IMG/VR virus record: IMGVR_UViG_3300037296_000114
Span: 1 to 61,371 of that record
Direction: 5' to 3' (one strand)
Length of the DNA stretch: 61,371 nt
From: a virus
Positions 30,517-37,704 of the stretch are shown here, piece by piece. Both the position numbers and the translations under genes were made by a program. The first letter of the stretch is position 1. Each line of letters opens with the position of its first letter. Under the pieces are notes generated by a model that worked only from the letters and a program-made list of their open reading frames with translations, ran no database searches and was not told where the DNA came from.

Positions 30517-31505
30517 GCGACATTGCGGTTATCGACCCTATCGGTACAGGCAGCAACCTTATCCGCCAGACCTGCTGGACGCCGGATATGCCAAACGAGG
30601 TGTATCACGGGGACTGCTGCATTGGCCCATCCATCTCGGCCAGCAGTGTGAAGGCGATCCTTTCGGACCCCGCCGAATTTTGGCGCACGTCTGCGATCAA
30701 CCAGCACGCTGCGGAGCGCGAGGTGAAGCAGGCGTTTAGCGTAGGAACGACTGCGCACACGATGGTTTTGGAACCCGAGTTGCTGGCGGAAACCATCGCG
30801 GTCGTACCAGCGGAAATTCTTGCCTCAAACGGTGCCCTTTCAACGAAAGCGGCGAAAGAGTTTGTCATTGATCAGACCGAAGCGGGGCGCACCGTTGTCA
30901 CGCCTGATCAATGGGACGCCGTGTGCAGCATGGCGGAGAACATCAAGGCGAACGGTCTGGTGATGCGCGCTCTCGAAGGCGGGATCATCGAACCATCCCT
31001 CTTCGTGCGAGACGAAGAAACCGGCCTGTTCATGAAAAGTCGTCCCGACGTCGCGCCTGCGGAGAGCGGGCGGTTTATCGTGGACCTCAAGACCACGGAC
31101 CACGAAAGCATTGCAGCTTGGGAGAAGGCCGCCACCGTTGATCTGCGCTACGACATTCAGGGCGCGCTGATGATGAACCACGTTCAGAAGACCATGAACG
31201 TCACCGCCGCAGGCGTGATGTATGTGGTCTCCTGCAAAAAGGAGCCGCACCGCGTCGGCGTACGCGTCCTGCGGCCCAACACAGAATCCGGCCAAGACCT
31301 TCTTGCGACCGGCTGGGCTGACATTCTGGAAGCGCAGCGGATTTTCAACGCCTGCTGGTCAGACGGCGTGTTTCCGTCGCCTTGGGACAGCGTGTCGGAC
31401 CTTGAGCCACCGGAGTTTCGCAGGCGGCAGATCGTCAGGGCGCTGGAAGATGCCGGATACCCTGAAACACCATTCTCACATTGGGGGGAGCCATCAACAT
31501 GGTAA
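30513..31505 (+). CDS. RecE/exonuclease VIII-like PDDEXK nuclease
   Basis: The 330-residue protein has the domain pattern of phage PD-(D/E)XK exonucleases paired with RecT: G-T-T-A-H-T-M-V-L-E-P with H82, S-R-P-D-V with D179, and V-D-L-K-T-T (D191, K193). Later Y-D-I-Q-G-A-L-M is the typical helix with an essential Gln/Tyr. It would resect 5' ends of double-stranded DNA to give single-stranded tails for RecT. A short unknown gene lies between it and recT. Confidence 0.85.
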   Translation: MSDIAVIDPIGTGSNLIRQTCWTPDMPNEVYHGDCCIGPSISASSVKAILSDPAEFWRTSAINQHAAEREVKQAFSVGTTAHTMVLEPELLAETIAVVPAEILASNGALSTKAAKEFVIDQTEAGRTVVTPDQWDAVCSMAENIKANGLVMRALEGGIIEPSLFVRDEETGLFMKSRPDVAPAESGRFIVDLKTTDHESIAAWEKAATVDLRYDIQGALMMNHVQKTMNVTAAGVMYVVSCKKEPHRVGVRVLRPNTESGQDLLATGWADILEAQRIFNACWSDGVFPSPWDSVSDLEPPEFRRRQIVRALEDAGYPETPFSHWGEPSTW

Positions 31506-31963
31506 TCAATGCAAAGGGCGAAGGGATGCCGTCTGGCGCCTTCGCCACGGTTATAGAGGGCAAGCACGAAGGCCCATTGCTAATGGAGGCTGTGGGCAGC
31601 GGCTTCACATATGACAGCGCGGGCGAACGTGCCGAGAAAATGCGCCAGCGCCCTGACATTATTCGCACTTGCGTTGTCCAGCTTCGCTTTTTTACCGGCA
31701 ACGAACTGCTCTTTTCGCAGGTCGGCGGTGCCCCCTTGGTTGTAGATTTCGACACCACCCTTTTCGGCTTCATCATCGAGAAGAAAAGCTACGGGCCGAC
31801 CCTTTGGGAAGGTGCGGCTGGGTGTCTGAACGAAGGCCGCGCCAATGAAGCGTACATGCGCTTTGCATCCCAGCCCGACACCATCCGAGCGTGCATTGTC
31901 GGACTGACATTCGCGCAAGGCAATCATCAACTTTTCCTCGATCTTGAAAGGATCAACCAATGA
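31499..31963 (+). CDS. Hypothetical protein between exonuclease and recT
   Basis: The 154-residue protein overlaps both neighbours (ATG 31499 lies inside the last codons of the exonuclease). It has two related halves: I-R-T-C-V-V-Q-L-R-F-F-T-G-N-E-L-L-F and I-R-A-C-I-V-G-L-T-F-A-Q-G-N-H-Q-L-F. These suggest an internal duplication. Its function is unknown; position suggests an accessory to recombination. Confidence 0.6.
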   Translation: MVINAKGEGMPSGAFATVIEGKHEGPLLMEAVGSGFTYDSAGERAEKMRQRPDIIRTCVVQLRFFTGNELLFSQVGGAPLVVDFDTTLFGFIIEKKSYGPTLWEGAAGCLNEGRANEAYMRFASQPDTIRACIVGLTFAQGNHQLFLDLERINQ

Positions 31964-33150
31964 ACGAACTGACCACGCAGCAAAACGCACCGGCCCCGCA
32001 GCGCCAAGGCGCAGAAAACATTGATTGGGGTGTATCTCCACTCATGAACCCAGCGCGGTTTGATCACATGTACCGCATTGGCCGCATGCTGGCCTCATCC
32101 GCGCTTTGGCCTGCACACCTGAAAGGCCGCAACCCAGAAGAGGGAGCGGCTAACGGCATGCTGTGCCTGAACATGGCAGAACGCCTACGCGAAGATCCAC
32201 TTACCGTTGCACAGAACATCTACTTTGTTTCCGGCAAGCCCGGATGGAACACCACCTACATGATCGCCAAAGCGAATATGCACGGAGTGTTCAGCGATCC
32301 GATTGATTGGGACGTGAAGGGGACCGGCGATAACCTGTCTGTGACTGCTTTCGGGCTGATGAAAGGCACGGGAAAGCGCGTCGAGGTCACATGCGGCATG
32401 GCGATGGCAAAGGCCGAGGGCTGGACGAAGAACAGCAAGTATCAATCCATGCCGGAGCAAATGCTGCGCTATCGCTCTGCCGCGTTCCTGATCCGCCTGT
32501 ACGCGCCGGAAGTGATGATCGGCGTGCCTGCCCAGATCGAACTCGAACTGGACCGCGATTATAAGGACGTGACGCCCCAAGAAGCCGCGCCACAGGCGTC
32601 GATCATGGAGGCTGTGACCGGCAGCGTTGAAGGTAATGCGGGACGCATTGCGGCACCGGAGGCAGCAAAGGTTGACCGCACGCCCCCTGCCCCCGCCGTG
32701 ACGGAAAAGACCGAGGCAGACGCCAAGGCCAAGGCCGAAGCGGAAGCCGCGGCTAAAGAGAAGGCCGAGAAAGCAGAGGCTGACGCCAAGGAAAAGGCGG
32801 AGAAGGCAGCCAAGGTGCAAGCCGACAAGGAGGCGAAGGAGGCCGCAGAACAGGGGGCCGCAGCGAAGGCAGAAGCTGACCACAACGCGAAAGTGAAGGC
32901 TAACGCAGACGCCGCCGCACAGCAGGAAACGCCGCACGATCCAGACACCGGCGAGGTTTTGGATCAGCCCCCTGCAACCGGCGAAGCATACGAGCGCATG
33001 GCAGCGACGGCCAAGGCGATCATGCGCGACCTCGAAGGTAACAGCGACCCCGACGGCGTGCTGCAATTCTACGAAGAGCAGATCGACCAGATGAAAGCGC
33101 AGGCGCCCGAACTGCACGCTGAAATCATGGAAGCAGCCGCTCCCGCGTAA
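31960..33150 (+). CDS. recT: RecT-family single-strand annealing protein with long Ala/Lys linker
   Basis: The 396-residue protein is RecT-like: I-G-R-M-L-A-S-S-A-L-W-P, Q-N-I-Y-F-V-S-G-K-P-G-W, then W-T-K-N-S-K-Y-Q-S-M-P-E-Q-M-L-R-Y-R-S-A-A-F-L-I-R, the conserved block of these proteins. RecT anneals complementary single strands in phage recombination. The core ends near residue ~205. A ~110-residue low-complexity region of repeated A-K-E-K-A-E units follows, then a short acidic helical end, making it longer than E. coli RecT (269 residues). It is followed by a terminator. Confidence 0.85.
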   Translation: MNELTTQQNAPAPQRQGAENIDWGVSPLMNPARFDHMYRIGRMLASSALWPAHLKGRNPEEGAANGMLCLNMAERLREDPLTVAQNIYFVSGKPGWNTTYMIAKANMHGVFSDPIDWDVKGTGDNLSVTAFGLMKGTGKRVEVTCGMAMAKAEGWTKNSKYQSMPEQMLRYRSAAFLIRLYAPEVMIGVPAQIELELDRDYKDVTPQEAAPQASIMEAVTGSVEGNAGRIAAPEAAKVDRTPPAPAVTEKTEADAKAKAEAEAAAKEKAEKAEADAKEKAEKAAKVQADKEAKEAAEQGAAAKAEADHNAKVKANADAAAQQETPHDPDTGEVLDQPPATGEAYERMAATAKAIMRDLEGNSDPDGVLQFYEEQIDQMKAQAPELHAEIMEAAAPA

Positions 33151-33183
33151 CACCGCAGCGCGCAACCTCCCGCGCGCCACCTT

Positions 33184-33211
33184 GCGGGGCGGCCAAGTCG
33201 CCCCGCCTTTT
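33184..33211 (+). terminator. Terminator after recT
   Basis: An 8-bp stem pairs GCGGGGCG (33184-33191) with CGCCCCGC (33199-33206), with a 7-nt loop and CTTTT after it. It should end most of the recombination transcript before the next group of plus-strand genes. Confidence 0.8.
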
Positions 33212-33235
33212 CACCAATCAAAGTTGGAACTGCAA

Positions 33236-33391
33236 GTGACCACAACACAGCACGACATTGAAAACATGAGCGAGGCCGACATGAAAGCGGCCTGCAAGAA
33301 GCTGGAAGCCGAAGAGGGCCCAACACGCGCGGTTGAACTGCGCAAGTCTTGGAACTTTGAACACCAGCCATGGAAGAAAAAGAACAGATAG
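33236..33391 (+). CDS. Small hypothetical protein
   Basis: The 51-residue protein starts at GTG 33236 with a weak GGA site. It is charged and helical (M-S-E-A-D-M-K-A-A-C-K-K-L-E-A-E-E) and ends W-K-K-K-N-R. No family is recognised. Confidence 0.45.
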   Translation: MTTTQHDIENMSEADMKAACKKLEAEEGPTRAVELRKSWNFEHQPWKKKNR

Positions 33392-33400
33392 GAGGCCAAG

Positions 33401-33889
33401 ATGGCGCTACTTAAATACAAGCCGGAGCAAGTAGATCGTGCCCTTGAGCAACGTGAACGCGGGCGCTCATTTGGCGAGATTGCAGTGTTCACCGGAATGA
33501 CGGTCAACGCAGTGAAGTACCACTGCCTGAAAAATGGTGTAGAGGGGCCGCGCCTGTCGGAACTGTCGCCTCCCCGTGCCGAGCGCAAGACATATGTGCG
33601 CAACGGCATAGTCGTGCGCCTGTTCACCGCAGAAGAGGACCGCACAATCCTCGAAATGTCCATGTCAGGGAAGACCTCACGCCAGATCGGCGCGGCTATG
33701 GGGCGGGATCGCACTGTCGTCGCAAATCGCCTTCGCGCGCTGGCGCGGCGTGAACAGCGTAAGGAAATACCCCCAGTCTGCGAGACGTGCGATGGTGAAG
33801 GCGAGACTGTGGTTGCGGTCCTTCTTCCATCCGGCCATTCCGAACAGATAGGGACGTGCCCAGATTGCAGCGGGAGGGGCACAGCATGA
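33401..33889 (+). CDS. DNA-binding protein with Myb/GcrA-like helix-turn-helix and Cys-rich C-terminus
   Basis: The 162-residue protein has an N-terminal sequence with R-G-R-S-F-G-E-I-A-V-F-T-G-M-T-V-N-A-V-K-Y-H-C and a second, Myb-like unit (F-T-A-E-E-D-R-T-I-L-E-M-S, G-K-T-S-R-Q-I-G-A-A-M-G-R-D-R-T-V-V-A-N-R-L). The C-terminus has C-E-T-C-D-G-E-G and C-P-D-C-S-G-R-G, the DnaJ-type zinc pattern. The domain mix suggests a transcription regulator acting on phage or host promoters; it is a candidate activator for the late-type elements (inference). An AGGAGG site precedes the ATG. Confidence 0.65.
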   Translation: MALLKYKPEQVDRALEQRERGRSFGEIAVFTGMTVNAVKYHCLKNGVEGPRLSELSPPRAERKTYVRNGIVVRLFTAEEDRTILEMSMSGKTSRQIGAAMGRDRTVVANRLRALARREQRKEIPPVCETCDGEGETVVAVLLPSGHSEQIGTCPDCSGRGTA

Positions 33890-34107
33890 TCCCTTGTAAA
33901 TTCCAGATGGACAGGAGCGGCAGCACGATCCTTGCCTACAGCGAGGACCGCACGCCCATACACATAATGGTATTAGACCTAGAACTGGTTGATCACATTG
34001 CCAAGCACGTCGACCTGACGCCGTTTTTAAAGGGCTATGCGATGGCTGACGTGGACGCTGCGGGGCAACTTATCTTGGGTGACGTTCTACCCGACCAGGC
34101 GTTTTAA
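33886..34107 (+). CDS. Small hypothetical protein
   Basis: The 73-residue protein has a beta-rich N-terminus (C-K-F-Q-M-D-R-S-G-S-T-I-L-A-Y) and a helical middle (E-L-V-D-H-I-A-K-H-V-D-L-T-P-F-L). It overlaps its neighbours (ATGA at its start, one base at its end). No family is recognised. Confidence 0.5.
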   Translation: MIPCKFQMDRSGSTILAYSEDRTPIHIMVLDLELVDHIAKHVDLTPFLKGYAMADVDAAGQLILGDVLPDQAF

Positions 34108-34811
34108 TGGCCGCCTCAACAAAATCTCTGTTCAAGGCAACGAAGCAGAAACGGCACGTCGATCGCTCGCAGTCTGTGATTGCTGGCCTGCATGATCAGA
34201 CCAAGCCCGCCGACGTGCGCGACCCGCTGGACTATGACCCAACGCCCATTGACGCCACACTGGCGTTTCTGGGCGCGGAGGGCGACCGCATGCGCGAAAT
34301 AGGCGGGCCTGTCTGGGAGCCAGCAGTGGGCGGCGGTCACATGGCGCGCGGGCTGGAACACGCTGGCTTTGAGGTGATCGGGTCCGACATTGTGAACAGG
34401 GGCTGGCCCAGAACAATCACGCGCCCGTTTTACAGTTGGGACGGGACGCACCGCAACATGGGCTGCGCTCCGGCGCGCCTGCTTGTGACGAACCCGCCCT
34501 ACAACGAGGTCAGCGCGCGTGACGGGCATGGGCGATGGCTCCGGCACATCATGGACTTGGGTGTCCCGTATGCCGCCATGCTGCTGAACTGGGATTGGAT
34601 CGCTGCGAGGATCAACGGCATGGACGAACTGCACCAGCTATTTCCGGTCAGCCGCGCCTATGTCTGCACATGGAAGATCGACTTTCGCGGTCTTGGATCA
34701 CCGCCCCAGCGCAATGGCTGGCTGGTCTGGGACCGCGAATGGCAGGGCGAGACGGTATTGAGACGCCTCTACAAAGAGGCCGGTGATCCAAAACAGGAGA
34801 AACTGCTATGA
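34107..34811 (+). CDS. DNA N6-adenine (or N4-cytosine) methyltransferase
   Basis: The 234-residue protein has the S-adenosylmethionine-binding motif W-E-P-A-V-G-G-G-H (residues ~70-78) followed by V-I-G-S-D-I, and the catalytic motif N-P-P-Y (residues ~129-132). This is typical of amino-methyltransferases, most often N6-adenine. It probably methylates phage DNA for protection from host restriction, or alters regulation through GANTC-like sites used by Alphaproteobacteria. No target recognition domain or nuclease partner is present nearby. Confidence 0.8.
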   Translation: MAASTKSLFKATKQKRHVDRSQSVIAGLHDQTKPADVRDPLDYDPTPIDATLAFLGAEGDRMREIGGPVWEPAVGGGHMARGLEHAGFEVIGSDIVNRGWPRTITRPFYSWDGTHRNMGCAPARLLVTNPPYNEVSARDGHGRWLRHIMDLGVPYAAMLLNWDWIAARINGMDELHQLFPVSRAYVCTWKIDFRGLGSPPQRNGWLVWDREWQGETVLRRLYKEAGDPKQEKLL

Positions 34812-34981
34812 CCGCGCCGCAGTACATCAAGGTCGCTCATGTCGCGACGCAGTACGGTATCAGCCGCTACAAGTTATATCGTTTGCAAAACGAAGGCCGG
34901 TTGACCATTCACAAGTTGGACGGGGCCGCGCTGGTGAAGGTGGCCGACCTTGTTGGGCTGATTGAGGGGGCACCGGCCTAG
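34808..34981 (+). CDS. Excisionase-like MerR/AlpA-type helix-turn-helix protein
   Basis: The 57-residue protein has a winged-HTH of the HTH_17/Xis type: Y-I-K-V-A-H-V-A-T-Q-Y-G-I-S-R-Y-K-L-Y-R-L-Q-N, then V-K-V-A-D-L-V. Its place directly upstream of the integrase, across a stretch with direct repeats, makes excisionase the most likely role. It overlaps the methyltransferase stop by 4 nt. Family call by motif only. Confidence 0.6.
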   Translation: MTAPQYIKVAHVATQYGISRYKLYRLQNEGRLTIHKLDGAALVKVADLVGLIEGAPA

Positions 34982-35014
34982 ACCGCAGCACAATCTACTT
35001 GGGGGGTAAATTGG

Positions 35015-35039
35015 GGGGTGGCGAAAGCCGCCCCTTTTT
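35015..35039 (+). terminator. Terminator after the xis-like gene
   Basis: GGGGTGGC (35015-35022) pairs with GCCGCCCC (35027-35034) around a GAAA loop and is followed by five T residues. It ends the plus-strand operon before the integrase. Its left arm overlaps the first arm-type repeat. Confidence 0.8.
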
Positions 35040-35142
35040 CTTTGCTATAAAAATAGGGGCTTTTCGCTAAATTCAACGTGCCCACCACATGCACATTGTA
35101 GCTGTAGCAACATGTAGCATGAGCGAAATATCCCCATAATAT

Positions 35143-35172
35143 GTTGCACCATGTAACACTCGCGGCTACAAA
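35143..35172 (+). promoter_or_regulatory. Integrase promoter with overlapping operator
   Basis: GTTGCACCATGTAAC (35143-35157) is a consensus operator. TTGCAC (35144-35149) and TACAAA (35167-35172) with 17 bp between them form a likely -35/-10 pair, the same layout as the early promoter. Weaker half-sites occur at 35088-35118. The integrase starts at 35244. Confidence 0.6.
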
Positions 35173-35243
35173 GCCCATGCAACGCGTATCATCGCAGCGC
35201 CCTCTACTTGGGGGGTAAATTGGGGGGGTGCTTCTTGGCAGGA

Positions 35244-36434
35244 ATGAACAAATTGACCGCCGTAGCGATCAAGGCTGCGCCGGTAGGGGTGAAGTTACAG
35301 GACGGCGGCGGGCTGATATTGGAGCGCACGGCCAGCGGTGGGCGCTGGATATTCCGCTACTCGTTTCAGGGGCGGCGCCGTGAAATGGGGATAGGCTCGA
35401 TGCCCGACGTCAGCCTGTCCGCAGCCCGTAGCGCCCGCAACGAGTGGGCCGCCATTCTGAAAACCGGCGTCGATCCTATCGTGGAGCGCCAGCGCATGAA
35501 GGACGAGGCCGCCGCAGAAGCAAGCCGCCACGATCCTACATTCGGGGAAATGACGCAGGTGGCGTTTGAGGCCCGCAAGCAGATACTGCGCGACGATGGA
35601 AAGCGCGGAAGGTGGTTATCGCCAATCTCGATCCACGTTCTGCCCAAGATCGGGTCTCTCCGCGTTTCCAATCTGCACCAGCGCGATATTCACGACGCCA
35701 TCGACCCGATATGGCGGACCAAGCACGAAACCGCGCGCAAGGCTTTGTTCAGAACAAGATTGATTTTGAAGCATGCAAAGCTGTCAGGGTACGATGTTGA
35801 CCCATTCATATGCGATGCTGCGCAGCACATGTTAGGGCACTATGATCACGTCGAAACTCCATTAGCTGCGACGCCGTGGCAGGATTTGCCTGACCTGTAT
35901 GAGACCCTATCGAGCAAGCCTCACCCCTCATATCTAGCGTTGCGCTGGATCATCCTCACCGTAGCGCGGAGCGATTCGGCGCGCGGGGCGCGGTTCAGTG
36001 AGATTGAGGGCGACGTCTGGACAGTGCCAGCCGACCGGATGAAAGGGCGGCGCGGCAAGGTCCAGCCGTTCAGGGTTCCGCTTTCAGGTGCCGCAATCAG
36101 TGTGGTTGAAGAGTGCCGGGAGTATGCGCGCGGTGATCTGATGTTCCCATCGCCTCGAAATGATAGCGTGACAGGTTACATTCTGACAAAGACACTCAAG
36201 GATTTAGGCGAAGCCGGTAAGCCGCATGGGTTCAGGACCAGCTTTAGAACGTGGACGCAGGACACAGGGCAACCGTGGGACGTGGCGGAGACTGCGCTAG
36301 GCCACGTCATCGGCGGGAAGGTGGAGCGCGCTTACGCTCGGTCAGACCTGCTGGACCGGCGAAGGATCTTGCTGGACCGCTGGGCCGCGCATGTAACTGG
36401 CAGCACGTCCAACGTGGTGGCGTTGAAGAGGTAA
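35244..36434 (+). CDS. int: Tyrosine recombinase (integrase), DUF4102 N-terminus
   Basis: The 396-residue protein has an N-terminal DUF4102-like arm-binding part (D-G-G-G-L-I-L-E, W-I-F-R-Y-S-F-Q-G-R-R-R-E-M-G-I-G) and a core-binding domain (~95-190). In the catalytic domain, R242 lies in L-T-V-A-R-S-D-S-A-R, a Lys-containing hairpin in M-K-G-R-R-G-K-V, H328-x2-R331 in H-G-F-R-T-S-F-R, H354 in L-G-H, and Tyr364 in R-A-Y-A-R-S-D. All catalytic residues are present. It should integrate the phage into the host chromosome, often at a tRNA-type site. Confidence 0.9.
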   Translation: MNKLTAVAIKAAPVGVKLQDGGGLILERTASGGRWIFRYSFQGRRREMGIGSMPDVSLSAARSARNEWAAILKTGVDPIVERQRMKDEAAAEASRHDPTFGEMTQVAFEARKQILRDDGKRGRWLSPISIHVLPKIGSLRVSNLHQRDIHDAIDPIWRTKHETARKALFRTRLILKHAKLSGYDVDPFICDAAQHMLGHYDHVETPLAATPWQDLPDLYETLSSKPHPSYLALRWIILTVARSDSARGARFSEIEGDVWTVPADRMKGRRGKVQPFRVPLSGAAISVVEECREYARGDLMFPSPRNDSVTGYILTKTLKDLGEAGKPHGFRTSFRTWTQDTGQPWDVAETALGHVIGGKVERAYARSDLLDRRRILLDRWAAHVTGSTSNVVALKR

Positions 36435-36465
36435 AAAAGCCCGCCGCCGAATAAACGGGGCGGGC
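36433..36465 (-). terminator. Terminator of the lysis operon
   Basis: On the minus strand GCCCGCC (36465-36459) pairs with GGCGGGC (36445-36439) and six T residues follow (36438-36433). It lies at the integrase stop codon, ends transcription coming from the lysis genes and protects the integrase from antisense reading. Confidence 0.8.
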
Positions 36466-36573
36466 AAGTCGGTGAGATTTCCGAACAGGCAAGTACGGAA
36501 ATGGTATTCTGGAAAAACCTTTCCTATCTAGTAAAATGCGACTGAAACCCGTCGCCGGCATTCCAAAGCGTGC

Positions 36574-36885
36574 CTAGCGGTTGAAGTAGCCCTGCATACG
36601 CGCGCTTTCAATCTCAAGCCGCTCAAGGCGGCGGTTTGCCTGCTTCACGTCCTCATGCAGTTCATCCTGCTTGCGCATAGTTTCACGCAGCGACGTGCGG
36701 TCAAACTCGGACCACTGGCAGGTTACGGGCGTAACCACGTCAGATATAGCCTTAACGGGATCAACCCCATTCTTGCGGTTATAGTAGATCGCCGCGACGA
36801 TCATGCATGTGGCAAGGATCAGTATAAGGCCCGTCAGGCCAAACAGTTCACCAATGACAGTAAGTGCATTAGGTATCCACTCCAC
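36574..36885 (-). CDS. Membrane-anchored coiled-coil protein of the lysis cassette
   Basis: The 103-residue protein starts at GTG 36885, overlapping the preceding stop, with a GGAGC site. One N-terminal membrane segment (residues ~12-35, G-L-T-G-L-I-L-I-L-A-T-C-M-I-V-A-A) is followed by a short linker and a C-terminal coiled coil (Q-D-E-L-H-E-D-V-K-Q-A-N-R-R-L-E). Such topology resembles an Rz-type or inner-membrane spanin component, or a holin accessory. Its partner lipoprotein was not found. Confidence 0.5.
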   Translation of the reverse strand: MEWIPNALTVIGELFGLTGLILILATCMIVAAIYYNRKNGVDPVKAISDVVTPVTCQWSEFDRTSLRETMRKQDELHEDVKQANRRLERLEIESARMQGYFNR

Positions 36886-37330
36886 GGATGCGCTCCCAGA
36901 TCAGTTCCAAAGATATGGCGAAGCGATCTAGGTTCAGAATGAACAGCAACGAGTACCCGACCGCCATAGCCATGTAGATATATACGCCAGTGCTACTCGG
37001 TTGTTGGTGCATGATCGTGACGCTCAAATTCATCAAAAAAACAACTGCGGCAATGCAAGACGTGCCGCGCGCAATGGGCGTCCACATCATCCCTCTGCCG
37101 TTGATCTGGATTGCAATGGCGTAGATTGTCCCTACCGCGATACCAGAAAGCCCCAGACTTCTCCACGGCGGTCCGAGACCCCAACCCGCAGCAGACTTAC
37201 GCAGCATGTCAAATGCCTGCGCAGAAACCGCCTTATCTGGCCCCCAAGACAACACCCAAAGCCCCCACCCGAAAATGAGAGCGGCTGCAAAATACTCAAT
37301 AGAAGACATGCGTATCAACTTGGGAGCCAT
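36869..37330 (-). CDS. Multi-span membrane protein, lysis-associated
   Basis: The 153-residue protein has about four hydrophobic segments (for example A-A-A-L-I-F-G-W-G-L-W-V-L, G-I-A-V-G-T-I-Y-A-I-A-I, C-I-A-A-V-V-F-L-M-N-L, A-M-A-V-G-Y-S-L-L-F-I-L). It is coupled with the coiled-coil gene. Position beside holin and endolysin suggests a second holin or antiholin. No family is recognised. Confidence 0.5.
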   Translation of the reverse strand: MAPKLIRMSSIEYFAAALIFGWGLWVLSWGPDKAVSAQAFDMLRKSAAGWGLGPPWRSLGLSGIAVGTIYAIAIQINGRGMMWTPIARGTSCIAAVVFLMNLSVTIMHQQPSSTGVYIYMAMAVGYSLLFILNLDRFAISLELIWERIRGVDT

Positions 37331-37335
37331 GAGCG

Positions 37336-37683
37336 TTACCCCGACTTTTTGGCTGCTGCGATAGCCTCGGCGGCGTATCGGCCAGCAATGGTTTTCAGGG
37401 CGTCAGGCGTTGCTTGCGGGATGCGCCGGATGGCGTCAGGCGCAGAGCGGTAAAGGTGTGCAAGAGCGGCGTTCTTGACGACCTCGAAGCCCGCAGTGGG
37501 GCCATTTTTGAGCGCGGCTGTAGCGCCAGATTGCAACGCGCTATGGATGGCGCGCTGGTCCTTCTCTTCGATCTGGATGCCGGTCCAGCGGGCGAAGAAA
37601 ACGGCAAACGCGGGGACCGCGATAGTCAAAGCGAGATTTGAGACCAGCGGAAGTACCGCCGTCATAAGTGCCATATAGTCCAT
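37336..37683 (-). CDS. Holin, LLH-like
   Basis: The 115-residue protein has an N-terminal hydrophobic segment (residues ~5-32, A-V-L-P-L-V-S-N-L-A-L-T-I-A-V-P-A-F-A-V-F), then I-E-E-K-D-Q-R-A-I-H-S-A-L-Q-S-G, and a helical basic C-terminus. This is the pattern of Holin_LLH proteins that let endolysin reach the wall. It lies directly downstream of the endolysin gene, with an AAAGG site before ATG 37683. Confidence 0.65.
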   Translation of the reverse strand: MDYMALMTAVLPLVSNLALTIAVPAFAVFFARWTGIQIEEKDQRAIHSALQSGATAALKNGPTAGFEVVKNAALAHLYRSAPDAIRRIPQATPDALKTIAGRYAAEAIAAAKKSG

Positions 37684-37704
37684 TTTTTTACCTTTCAGGT
37701 TGGG

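Larger units (their letters stand above)
34994..35230. repeat. Direct repeats flanking the integrase leader (candidate Int/Xis arm sites or attP)
   Basis: Two copies of an identical 25-base stretch, beginning TCTACTTGGGGGGTAAATT, lie at 34994-35018 and 35203-35227. Each contains TTGGGGGG twice with a 13-base offset, giving four copies. Such G-rich pairs beside an integrase gene are often arm-type binding sites. The phage attachment site is expected within this region, but I cannot identify a core because no host junction is visible. Confidence 0.65.

Noticed and set aside
36435-36573. Partial tRNA as attachment site after the integrase
   Set aside because: A stretch near 36538-36565 loosely resembles a tRNA 3' end, but no T-loop or acceptor pairing can be drawn.
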